The notes beneath the pieces were generated by a model. That model worked only from the letters and a program-made list of their open reading frames with translations, did not search any database and was not told the origin of the DNA. Position numbers and translations under genes: made by a program. From Protopterus annectens (taxonomy: Eukaryota > Chordata > Ceratodontiformes > Protopteridae), in contig NC_056743.1 in assembly GCF_019279795.1 (NCBI RefSeq), positions 1,781,699,466 to 1,781,763,465 of the forward strand: a DNA stretch of 64,000 nt, in the 5' to 3' direction. Below are positions 48,786 through 58,690 of the stretch, one piece after another (position 1 is the stretch's first letter; each line of letters opens with the position of its first letter).

Positions 48786-48790
48786 TGTAT

Positions 48791-49050
48791 GAGTGAGTAA
48801 AGTAGATAAAATACTGTGTGGGTTTGCTGTCTATGGAAGATGGGCTTATTGAGTTGTAGCAGGCATAATTTAAATTTGGGGGTAGGAGGTAGTAGCTTTA
48901 GTCTGTGTGAAGTAATTGTACAACATACAAGTAGAGCGGGAGGGATGTTTGAGTAGCTATGTTTGTTTAGATTTAAAGGAAGGGCATGTTTGCAGGTGGA
49001 AGTTGGTGAGGGGAATATGGTACCATGTATGGGGGTGGTTTGTATTAATA
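48791..49050. other. Probable L2 5' leader, no motif
   Basis: Directly upstream of the L2 endonuclease on the minus strand; nothing else recognised. Confidence 0.3.
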
Positions 49051-49054
49051 GGGT

Positions 49055-49190
49055 TGGGAGGGTGGCCTAATGGTTAAGGTGTTTGTCTTACAAACACAAG
49101 GTGCAGGGTTTGAGTCTCACAAGGGATAATTGGCTAAGCTTAAAATGGCTCACAAGGGCAGTTAGCTTACTACTAATCTATGAATAGGAT
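49055..49190 (+). mobile_element. tRNA-derived SINE with a CR1-type 3' tail
   Basis: The head is tRNA-like: GTGGCCTAATGGTTAAGG (box A region), a TGTTT/AAACA stem with loop GTCTTAC (CTT-like anticodon), and CAGGGTTTGAGTCTC (box B region). The rest, 49130-49184, has GGCTAAGCTTAAAATGGC, GGGCAGTTAGCT and CTATGAA. It matches the CR1 3' end at 55090-55150 (GGCTAGGCTTATAAATGCC, GGGCAGATAGCTAG, CTATGAAC) in order and spacing. Very short SINE, ~130 bp. No TSD recognised. Confidence 0.85.
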
Positions 49191-51639
49191 TAGAATTAAT
49201 ATTTGGGTCATGAAGGAAATAAAGCATGATAAGTGTTGAGTTGTGCTGATTGATGAGGCCATACTGAGAGAGGATTTGTGTGGGTGAGAATGATGGAATG
49301 GGTCTTACTATTTGTTAATGGTACAGGGAGTTAATTGGATGATGAGTGAATGTGAGGGGCTAAGGAGAGAAATCTAATGAAAGCGGGGTTGTGTGGGAAT
49401 TGGGTTAAGGTAGGGGAGCAAAGTGAGGCTGGAGTGAAGCAGAGGCTGAATGGAGCAGGGATGAGCTGGACAGCCGAAAAGCAGAAAACTTAATAGAGCT
49501 ACAAAAAACTACATAAAAAACTATCTCCAATGTTCAGAAAAATGCAAGTGAGAAAGGCATAGAAACCTCTTATGCAATTTATGTCTTCTGTTGAGTGTGA
49601 GCTATTAGCTTTTACCAGAGGGTCCTTAACATGGAGTCTGTAGTTAAACAGAAGGACTAGTGGGCTACAAAATATATGGCTACATACCATGGAGGGATAT
49701 CTAGCAGCACAGAAAGGGTGGGGGAGATGCTAGCAGACTAAGCAATAAGGGAAAAACATGGCAACATAAAGTAGTGCAAGCACTAGTCTAAACTCTACAA
49801 TGAGGACTGTATGTACTTACCAAGTATAAGGAGATGCACAGTGGTTAAGGTGGGATGTGTTATACCTACTGAAAAGGGAGCGACCATTGGTGTACTGCGG
49901 TTACTCTGCAGTGAGCTTTCTAAAGTGAAAGGGCTATCTTTATAACAGAAAAGTTTAAAAGAGCTGAGCATACATAGTTATAGTGACCAATTAGTGATTC
50001 AGTTGTAGCGGGTCAACAAAAATTCTGTCGGAAGCCCGGTCGTATTTTCAATTGAAACCACCGAGGGTATGATTTGACTGGGACAGTTAATGTCCTCTAG
50101 GTGCAGGGCATACTAAAGGAGAATGGAGCAAACACTGTGAAATATTAACAAAAAGTAACTTTAGGTGGCTAAAGACATGCTAGATATAAATATAAATATG
50201 TCCACTTATTCTTTGTGTTGGAAATAAGACATTTACCAGCTCAGTTATAAGACAGATTGCTCCTTCAAGCTACAGTTCATCAGTATACAGTGCTAGCCTA
50301 CATATATAGGTACTGCTTCACATCCATGACGTTTCACCTTGTGCTATAAATGACTATGTAAGCACTGAAGCAAGTGCTAAAGAACAATAAGGGACATTGC
50401 TGTTTCTCTAGCCTGTTTGCTGGAAACTAAAAACTTAAAGCTACTGCATCAAGTAAAAGTTTGTGTTATTTTCCTGAGCATTGTAGTGTAAAGAAACAGT
50501 CTGGGTTTTCCCTTTTGTTGTGCTGAAATGAAGGCGTTTGGGCTTTTCCATGCCTGATTAGAACTCCCATTGTTATGTGAGTCTGAATAAAAATTGAACT
50601 AAACTTTTTTTTTAAGTACATGGATTTCTGCCTTAAATGCAAAATCAAAAATAAAGAAGATGTGAAGTTTATGAACAGTAACTTTGTCACAGTATATAGA
50701 TAAAACTCATCCCATACTTTGGAGTTGTGAGACGCTGATCTTACTAACCCACTGTGCTGGCAAAAATATTCCTACCGCTCTTCTTGTTAAAAATAATACT
50801 GTTCTCCTTTTTTCAAACATCTGGTGTCAGAACTGTCATTTGGATAAAGGGTATACTTTCATTTTCCATCATTATACCAGCTTATACCAGATATAAGCTA
50901 TACATATCAATATCAGTTTGACAATTGTAATGATTGTCCTCCATGAGAGTGGTGTTCATACTTTACTAATCCTGCCCCTCCATTAGTGACATGTTTATCA
51001 TACTCAACATCTAATTATTATTACAAGTCCGATATGTCACGATCATCCTCCATCCTGCTCTTCATCATTTTGTATCCTTCATCATCTTCTCAGATGTAAC
51101 CCATCAAGCTACTTAATAGATTCACCATCTAGCGATATTTAATCCAAAGTATGGCAATTCAGTTGCTAAGACATTCCTCCTCATTTGATCGGCCCTGTAA
51201 TTAAATGCAGATATCCCTTTCTCACCTGCATAACTGACATGCATCAATAAAGACCTGCATACTTCTGCAAAATTCAGTTGTATCTTGCAGTCCCCTTCCA
51301 AACATTCCACAACTTGTCTTTCCCTTCTTTACTCAGGTTATATTCAGCCGAACTCTGTACTCAGCACTCAAAACATTTCCTCTTTTTCCAGTGGAAGTTG
51401 CTACAAAACACTTGACAGACTTAAATATTCACATGAATATCAGACAATATTTTCAAAGTACCACAGCTCTGTGCATGGACTGACCAACATAAGCCTGATA
51501 TCAGAACTCACATAGATGTGGCTGAAATGTAGTCATGCACAGAATAACCACCAAGTCCCTGACTCACACTTTTATAGATATATCAGGGCTAATAAAAGAG
51601 TAGGAGTGGCAACAAATCTAATAAAGAGAATTGTTATAA
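49191..51639. other. No recognised gene; a CpG-bearing patch
   Basis: Mostly AT-rich. A short CpG-containing patch at 50005-50085 stands out. Short ORFs have no recognised motif. Old transposon sequence likely but unassigned. Confidence 0.35.
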
Positions 51640-52505
51640 TTATTTCATACTCCAAGAGCTAACATTAAGAAGATTCCAAAAATTAAAAAGTCAGTGAGCA
51701 TTCAGAAGTCATAGCTTGAACAATGGCATGTGCTTAATGGGTCACTTACATGTTTTCTATGGACCTTCTTCAAAGAAGGTTTAAGGTATTACACAGTGAA
51801 GATTCTAGTTTACCAGGTTCTTTTTGTTGTTTTTTTTTTCCTGATGTAACTTTTCTGTGTGATCTTTTTAATTGTTGTTTGGTCTTTATTTGGGAAGTGT
51901 TGCAGTCATCTTAATGTTATAGACATAAAGATTTTTTAAATCTAAACTTTTTCAGAGAATTGCCAAACTTTCCACTAATGTAATGTCATGTCTACAGATA
52001 GAATGGTTTGGTTATAGTAGCTAAGCACTTCAATAAAGGCTTATGAAAAGTTAAAGTCAGTAGGCATTCAGAACCCATGAAGCTGAAACATGGGTATGTC
52101 TGGATGGGGCATGCATCTTAACTTCCAGGAGCAAGAAATCTATACAAAGCCAAAAATAATGTGGGAACAAAAGACCAAAATTAGGAAGATATTTTAAATA
52201 TCATTTTTATAAACTTATAGAGTTGATGCAATAACAGGTTTTGTGTTTGAATGCATTTTCCAAAGGATATGAAGTCTGAAACTCAAAGGCATGCCATTAT
52301 TTAGTGACATCAACCCACATTGATTTGTCAGAAAACAACAAATTTTATAAGGACAGACCAAAGATATGAGGCAAAAGTCTGGAAATTCTGCAAAATCTGG
52401 GTAGTTGAGAGGTATGTGAAAGGGACATTTGCATAGTTCCCATGGGCCTACTTCAAATGAGGTTTAAGTTATTACACAGTGAAGATTCTGATTTGCCAGT
52501 CATTG
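51640..52505. repeat. Diverged direct repeats flanking a MITE-like copy
   Basis: 51690-51825 and 52050-52505 share GTCAGT(G/A)(A/G)GCATTCAGAA and then, after the insertion in the second copy, (A/G)GGTTTAAG followed by TATTACACAGTGAAGATTCT. The second copy is interrupted by the CATACC-type element at 52110-52424. The repeated unit itself is not recognised. Confidence 0.65.
52110..52424. mobile_element. CATACC-type nonautonomous DNA element, second locus
   Basis: Shares with 27027-27342 the phrases GAGCAAGAAATCT, GGATATGAAGTCTGAAACTC-like, TTTGTCAGAAAAC-like, AGATATGAGGCA and the terminus GTTGAGAGGTATG. The left terminus is worn (GCATGCATCTTAAC). Bases TGGATGGG before and TGAAAGGG after give an imperfect 8-bp direct repeat (6 of 8), as expected for hAT but not conclusive. 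Confidence 0.6.
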
Positions 52506-53569
52506 TAATATTTTTGTCTTCTTATTTTTGTGATGTTTTGGTCCTATGAAAAATATCATGAAAAACAACATTTGTATTAGACCATGTAACAGCTATGGTT
52601 GAAGATACTCCTCTGTATATGTTTGATGGTGTAAAAACTGCAACAGTTCAACTTGTTGATTTCAGTGTTAAACAGAAACCTGAGAATGGTTGCAACTCAC
52701 TATCAAACATCAATTTATCAGCCTGCAGAGCTGCATTAAACTAAACAAGCTTATCACAACAGCAAAAAAAAAAAAAAAATTCTTGGATACAATAGGTGAA
52801 GAAGCTATAGCAGATTGCCATGAAAGAGTATGCATAAACATTGGCTACTTGGAAAACTGCCATTTTGAAAACTCACAGATTTCAACATAGAAAAAGTATT
52901 AAAAATTTTAATGCTTTCATTTTCTGATTACTTCGCTAGGTTTGCTTGAGCTTCATTTTTCTCAGAAGTCTCAACTCTCTGGTCCAAATAAGCATATGCA
53001 GAATAAAAAAGTGGTACACAGACATTCATATCTCCAAACCTTGAAGTTCTTGTGGTACAGTGCAACATTTAAGGAAATGATTATCTCCACTCTCAAGATG
53101 ACCACTAAAAGTGCAGCAATGCAAGACCTAAAGACAAAACTGCTATACTATAGTCAAGGCAAAAAAGCATTACTTATTCACCTTCCAATCCAGTAACAAT
53201 TATATTTTAGCCTCCCATATTCAAAACCTGACACTCTTAAGAATTCTATGTCTGGCTTCCCTGCTTCAAAAGTTTTCAAACATTTGCTAATTATTTTATA
53301 CACAGGTGACAACAATGCAATACTGCAATACAGACAGATGATAGTAGTTGCTGCCTGATACTTATGTATCTACAATTATGTCCAGCAAGCAAGCAACTAA
53401 TCAAAAAACTACTTTGACATAAAAAGCTGTTGTTCACCATCTGCATGAGAACTTCAACCAGGATTCCTAAAACTAACAATGAGTGTAATGCATCTAGTAA
53501 CAATTCCTGTCATGTGCAGCCTGCTGGAAAAGTAATGTCCTCAATCTGGAGGGGATTTTCTGTTATTTT
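52506..53569. other. No recognised feature
   Basis: AT-rich with an A run at 52765-52779. ORFs at 52690-52890 and 52942-53196 lack recognised motifs. Confidence 0.35.
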
Positions 53570-55152
53570 GCTTTACAAGAAGAGCTAAATCCAAACATAA
53601 AACTACTGTTCAATCTCAGCCTTACTACAGGATATGTACCCAAAGAGTGGCGTACAGCAACAGTGGTCCCTCTCCACAAAGGTGGTGCCTCAACGGATCC
53701 TGGAAACTATCGCCCCATAAGCCTGACTAGCTTGGTCTGCAAAGCTATGGAAAGGATCATCATGGACCTCATAAATAAAGATATTGGGGACCTACAGACA
53801 CTGGATCCTACCAAGTTTGGCTTTGTTAAGGGCAGATCCTACCTCTTAAACCTGATCAATTTCTTTGAAACAGTCACCAAGGCCATTGACGAGGGGAAAG
53901 GGGTCCACACAACCTACCTGGACCTCACAAAAGCCTTCGATACAATACCCCACTCGGGCATTATAGATAAGCTCACCAGCTTAAATATAAACCCCTATGT
54001 CACTAGATGGGTTGCAAACTGGCTCAAGGACAGAGCCCACATGGTTAGAATTGCTGGAGCCATGTCAGACTCCAAACCAGTTACAAGTGGCATCCCACAA
54101 GGTTCAGTCCTGGGACCTCTCTTGTTCGGTATATATTTCTCGGAGGTACAGGCCAACATGGAAGGACTGTGGCTGACAAAGTTCGCAGATGACTGCAAAC
54201 TAGGCACCATAATCGACTCTCCAGCCGACACAAGCATCCTACAAAAGGGCCTCATAGAAACAGACAACTGGTGCCAGAGCCATGGCCTCAAGCTAAACCC
54301 CAAAAAGTGTATAGTCATCCCCTTTGGCAAAAACAAAGTGCCCACAAATTACCACATAAGTGGTAATCCATTAAGTACGGAAGAAGTAATTAGGGACCTG
54401 GGGACCCAAGTTGATAGTAATCTCTCATTTGAAAACCACGTGGCCAAAGTGGTTAGAAAAACATTTTATATAGCCCACCTAATCATGAAGGGATTCACAT
54501 CTAGATCAGGGGAGGTCATCGTGCCTCTTTACTCATCCCTCATCAGGCCCATAATTGAGTACAATGCCCCTTTTGGGATGTACATTACCAGACACCTGCA
54601 GCAACTGGAAAGACCCCAAAAGTACCTCACCAAGAGAATCAAAGGGCTCAAACAGATGTCATATGCTGCCCGGTTAAAGAAACTCCAGCTCTACTCAGTG
54701 GCATACCGCCTGCTCAGAGGTGATCTGTGCCTGACGTATAAAGCCATGTCCAACCCGGAATTAATGGACATGCTGCACCTCAGAAAATCCAAATCCCATC
54801 GAGCTACGCGATCGAGAGACTTGAACCTCAGCACTGAAATAAATAGGACATGCTGGAGGGACAGATTCATAACCCAGAGGCTCCCTTCACTCTGGAATAA
54901 AATCCCAGTCCAGGTTAGGCAGAGTCCCTCATTGACTCTCTTCAAGAGGAATCTTGATGAGTGGATGGGAGATCGTAGGTTTACCCCAGGTATCACTTCT
55001 GTGTCACTGTTAGACAGAGGCACAGTATACTAATCTCGAAAAAGGGCATAGCAAAATTAATTTAAAATGAGTAGCGAAAGCCAAACACGCCCTGGCTAGG
55101 CTTATAAATGCCCTAGGGCAGATAGCTAGTATGAACCTATGAACCTATGAAC
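53570..55152 (+). mobile_element. CR1-like LINE, 5' truncated, best preserved
   Basis: Plus-strand CR1 copy starting within RT near 53570 (EELNPNIKLLFNLSLTTG). It has one continuous frame to the stop at 55031-55033, then a short 3'UTR (GGCTAGGCTTATAAATGCC, GGGCAGATAGCTAG) and about 2.5 ATGAACCT octamers at 55130-55152. GC and CpG content are clearly above the flanks. It abuts an L2-like LINE fragment on the right. Lack of stops in 480 codons suggests a young insertion; the endonuclease and ORF1 are missing, so it cannot move by itself. Confidence 0.93.
53663..55033 (+). CDS. CR1-type reverse transcriptase, 456 codons
   Basis: RT from within the fingers to the natural C-terminus. Blocks in order: NYRPISLTSLVCKAME (residues ~15-30), TKFGFVKGRSYLLNLINFF (~53-70), motif A TTYLDLTKAFDTIPH (~87-101), TRWVANWLKDR, motif B TSGIPQGSVLGPLLFGIYF (~140-158), catalytic FADDCKLG (~175-182), GLKLNPKKCIVIPFGKN, LGTQVDSNLSFENHV, LIRPIIEYNAPFGMYITRH, YSVAYRLLRGDLCLTYKA and the C-terminal SLWNKIPVQVRQSPSL. 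All three active-site Asp are present. The open frame extends upstream of the Met to about 53570, so this Met is internal. Probably no promoter of its own. Confidence 0.9.
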   Translation: MVPLHKGGASTDPGNYRPISLTSLVCKAMERIIMDLINKDIGDLQTLDPTKFGFVKGRSYLLNLINFFETVTKAIDEGKGVHTTYLDLTKAFDTIPHSGIIDKLTSLNINPYVTRWVANWLKDRAHMVRIAGAMSDSKPVTSGIPQGSVLGPLLFGIYFSEVQANMEGLWLTKFADDCKLGTIIDSPADTSILQKGLIETDNWCQSHGLKLNPKKCIVIPFGKNKVPTNYHISGNPLSTEEVIRDLGTQVDSNLSFENHVAKVVRKTFYIAHLIMKGFTSRSGEVIVPLYSSLIRPIIEYNAPFGMYITRHLQQLERPQKYLTKRIKGLKQMSYAARLKKLQLYSVAYRLLRGDLCLTYKAMSNPELMDMLHLRKSKSHRATRSRDLNLSTEINRTCWRDRFITQRLPSLWNKIPVQVRQSPSLTLFKRNLDEWMGDRRFTPGITSVSLLDRGTVY

Positions 55153-55418
55153 AAGGGTAATAAAAACATTGATTTATCCAACTTTAGGATCTGTATCTAT
55201 GCTAAGTTAATTTCTTGGAGAAAATTAAGCAGCTCAAAATGTTATATTCAGGACAAGTTGTTACTGCTAAATACTCAGCATGGTTTCTGCACTTCACATG
55301 GAGCAGACACTGCTACTTTATCTTTTACTACAGGTGTATAATCTCAAATTAGCAATGGCAAGATGTTTTCTGTTATTTTATGGATATCTAGAAAAACATT
55401 TTTTACTATTAATAAACT

Positions 55419-56310
55419 TAGGCTGGTATTCATAATCTGGGACTTTACACTTTTGTAGAGGAATGCACAAAGAGCACTACTATGTGGATATAGAAATCCC
55501 AGAGTTTCAGTATAAATACGGAAATGTGGAGGACTTTTTATAAAGACTCCACCCATCACAAAAGTGTAATGTGCTTTACACATAAGTGATAGTGGGTCAG
55601 CTAATATGCTGATAAGGGGCCTTAGACATTTGCATATGAGTATGATTCATAGAGATGAATCTATAATGAGGTGATTACCATACTAAATGTGTAAATGGCC
55701 TTGAATTTACACCTGTAAGCAGAAGTTTACTAGGTTTACTAGGGGAATATAAAGATATGAGGGGAGATCACTTTGGTAAATGTTTCATTTTGGTGCTTCT
55801 GCATACTTGGACATATTACTGAAAGGGTTGCATGGGATAATGTTTCATTTTGGTGCTTCTGCATACTTGGACATACTCATGAAGTGGTTGTTGGGGGAAA
55901 TAATTTGTCTGTGTGTCAGTAAGTGCTTGGGCATATGTGGTTAGACTGCTGAAGTGATCGCTGGGCAAAATAATTTATCTTGTCTCATTTTAGTCCTTGT
56001 GCATACTTAAGACAGATGAGTGAAGGGGTTGCAGAGGAAATAATTAATTTGTGCATCAGGGAAGTTCTTGTGCATACTTGGGCAAACTACTGAAGGGATA
56101 TCTGGGGTTATGTTTACAGATTGCAACTCCATTACCAAAGGCAAAGCATCGCTTTTAACAATGGATGTGTGTATCATGTGTATGTCAGGCTATGAACTGC
56201 ATAACCACCATATTAGCATATGCCACTTTTGCAACACTTTGTATTGGCATATCATATTTTAAGGCCTTTCACATTAGCGTAAATGGCCTTTATGAATATT
56301 GCCTTTACTA
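55419..56310. mobile_element. MITE-like insertion in L2 RT
   Basis: The left end AGGCTGGTATTCATAA (55419) pairs with the right end TTATGAATATTGCCTT (to ~56310), an imperfect ~16-bp inverted terminus, with GGACTTTACAC against GTAAATGGCC further in. It separates colinear L2 RT segments, so its limits are confirmed by the host element. The termini and possible 3-bp TTA/TTT flank resemble PIF/Harbinger, but that is inferred. It contains the minisatellite at 55773. Confidence 0.65.
55773..56105. repeat. Minisatellite, ~62-75 bp units, about 5 copies
   Basis: Units share TTTTGGTGCTTCTGCATACTT, GGACATA, (C)TGAAG(T/G)GGTTG and GGAAATAATT. The first two (55780 and 55842) are nearly identical over ~40 bp; the later three are diverged (CTTGTGCATACTT, CTGAAG). 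Confidence 0.8.
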
Positions 56311-57480
56311 CATGCATTTTTAAACAACATGGAAGCCCCTATCGCATTTGCGCAAGTGAGTATGGATACTGAACTTTTTCTTATAGAAAGGCTGGGTTAT
56401 TATAGAATCCACTTGTCTTCTCTTTTCTGGTTCAAAAACTGCCTTAATGAGAGGGAATTTATTGTTCAATCATATTTTAAGTTATCACAGTTTAAATGTG
56501 TGACAACTGGACTTCCTCAGAGCTTAGTCTTGGATCCCTCAATTTCTTTTTTTATTTCTTAGTAACATGTAATGGCACCGTAAAACAGCCAAAATGAAGC
56601 AGTATGCCAATGTAGGTTTTTCTCATCACAGAGAACCTTTTTTAGATATCATAGACTCTCTGAAGAATGAATCATCCACTTTTAACACCAGGCTAAGATT
56701 CTCCTTCATTTTCCATGTCACCAAACCTAAGCATTCCTGTTTGCCAAAACACTGCTGAATATCTCCAACCCTTGATAAACATTACATCAATGCACCGCAT
56801 CTGCAAAATACAAATATAATAAAATATCTTCAAATTTATCTTGCCAGTGAATTTAGACTCATCCACCACCACTATTCAAAGATCTAAAAACTATAAAAAC
56901 ACAACAGTAAAAATCTGGACATGCATCCAACACTAATATCAATAAAGCACATTTACAGCAAAGTAGCTCCATACTCTGTGGGCGATATGTTCAGAAATCA
57001 TTTCTGCTGCAGACCCTTTGTTCCAGAGTGGCTCCCATTCTCTATCATCACATTAATATCCCATTTCAGACTGGCTTTTGATATCCACTGCAGTCTTCAG
57101 ATATAATATATCCTTGCTACGTGCCTTAGATTATCCTCTACTCACTCTTGAGACATCATCCCTGAATTCCACAATATCTATGGTGATTTTGCCATCACAT
57201 ATGCAGTATCCAAAGTGTGGAATGCTCTTCCATGTAACACTAACACTCTAAAACAACCTAATAGATTTATTACTTATTCCTTAAGACTAAGCATTGTGCG
57301 ATGAAACTCTCAGTTTCTATGCCAGCCATTGTCTTCCAGCAAGCTCCTGCAGCAACCTGGAATTAATGTAGTTGTACTTCAATGGTTACATATTTTGTTG
57401 CATTTTATAGCTTCTGAGGTGATTTGTTAATTGCCTACCACAGGATCTGCCTGAAATCTAATAAACTGTTTAACCATAGC

Positions 57481-58073
57481 CAGCGTATTACTCTGTACTA
57501 AGTACTGTGCAAGCTGACACACTAATTTCTGAGTTATTAACATGTGCCTATTGTCTAGGCTACAATATTTACTGTAAGTGGAGACCCCTCTGAAAAATGT
57601 TCTGTTCTCAGCAGATCCTGACCATTAACAAATAAGTGAACAAACAAACTGGTATTATTTCATCCGTATAAGCACAAATAGACTCTGGATATTTTTTTTT
57701 CACAAGGGATGTCGCCCTAGACCAAACTGTAATGCAAAATGATGTACATGAACATCAACAAGACAAGTTAATCCAAATATTCATTCTGTATTAAAATGTC
57801 AAAGTAAACACATGAATCTTATATTAAATTGTTTATATATTGAACAGAATAGTGTCAAATGGTTTTCTTTGATATTGTGAAAACTAGTTACATCCAAACC
57901 AGAATTCTGTTTCACATGTTCACTTTTAATTTTTACTATTGTTTTACCTCTTATACCAAAGTCATAAGTGCTGAACAACATAAAGATTAGTTCTGATTTA
58001 ACAAGAGTGTTTAGTAATGAATGTCTCACATAACTACTTTGATTTAGGCAGCATATTCTGTTAAGTAAAATTT
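57481..58073. other. No recognised feature
   Basis: AT-rich; nothing recognised. Confidence 0.35.
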
Positions 58074-58690
58074 GGGTTTATAATTATTTCATTGAATGGC
58101 CACATTGTCGAATGGTATTTCATCAGAAATGCCATTCATCGTACCCTTCCCTGTAAGGGGATGCACCTCCCCATAACCCCCGATAATTATATGGGATCCA
58201 TGCAGATGTTTAAAGTTTCACTTCTTCTTATCCACTTTACTGAGTCCACTTGTTCGAAGTAGTGAAACTTCAAACATTGACTTTGGCAGTCACACTACAG
58301 CACGGAATAGGAATATTCCCTTTTCCCCGCTGTAGTGCGATCTCGGAGTTGATATATTTAAGTAGGGGGGTTGTGGGGGGCTTGCCCCCCTGCAAAAACA
58401 TGTTTTAGTGGTTTTTGGGTTTTTTTTGGATTGCCCGGGGAACTAGACTTCAGCGAACGTGCACTTTCGTTGAAGTGAACTTTTGCTGAAGTGTGGATCT
58501 CCTGCTCTAATTCAAAGAAGTGTTCTTTTGATGCAGAGCAGTAGACCCAATTATATATATCAACTCTGAGATCACACTACAGTGAGGAAAAGGCAAATTT
58601 CTTGATCCTACCATAACACGATCTCAGTCAGAACAATGTGACAAACGGCATTTGCAATGAAATGCCATTCAATGAAATTATAGGGACCCA
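58074..58690. mobile_element. Serial-hairpin MITE, ~617 bp
   Basis: Termini TATAATTATTTCATTGAATGGC and the inverse of GCCATTCAATGAAATTATA, flanked by GGGT/ACCC. Inside are at least four local hairpins: 58213-58227 with 58256-58270 (14 of 15 pairs), 58293-58301 with 58329-58337 (CACTACAGC/GCTGTAGTG), one around 58448-58495 (CTTCAGCGAA..TTGCTGAAG), and 58502-58519 with 58523-58541 (CTGCTCT..CAAAGAA / TTCTTTTG..AGAGCAG). The core at 58293-58370 is shared with 37894 and 41955 and recurs inverted at 58561-58627. No transposase. Confidence 0.85.

Larger units (their letters stand above)
44208..48790 (-). mobile_element. L2-like LINE, split by an insertion
   Basis: Minus-strand LINE of L2 type. From 5' to 3': endonuclease (48785-48220) with NIRSICNKITEFHAWL, NILAVTETWLKPH, KKGGSVALFYQ; the SDH-like ILSDHLPAY and linker with WLTKQIKQTIYLRNKARKLW (48236-47565); pre-RT and NSHDVSNYRPISILSPLSKI near 47300; an insertion at 45893-47245; then RT LLSPTQHEFHPGHSTITA (45893-45624), QGSILGPLLFNI near 45550, LIQYADDST near 45470 and the C-terminus (45258-44605). 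The 3' end at 44208-44305 carries the TAAA-type tail also seen at 451-546, 40788, 60550 and 63117. Motif A reads LLALSKAF, so its catalytic Asp is lost; YADD is intact. Confidence 0.85.
55160..57480 (+). mobile_element. L2-like LINE, split by a MITE
   Basis: Plus-strand L2-type remnant. 55230-55400 reads LLLLNTQHGFCTSHGADTA, then a worn motif A ending TFFTIN. The frame resumes after 56310 with FWFKNCLNEREFIVQSYFK (56420), VTTGLPQSLVLDPSISFF (motif B) and KQYANVGF (YADD lost) near 56600. Near 57205-57290 VSKVWNALPCNT and the FITYSLRLS block close the C-terminus. Several frameshifts; inactive. The 3' tail was not found. Confidence 0.7.

Noticed and set aside
50005-50085. Small CpG-bearing patch as a possible CpG-island promoter
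   Set aside because: Too short, and no exon or transcript-like ORF nearby; likely part of an unassigned repeat.
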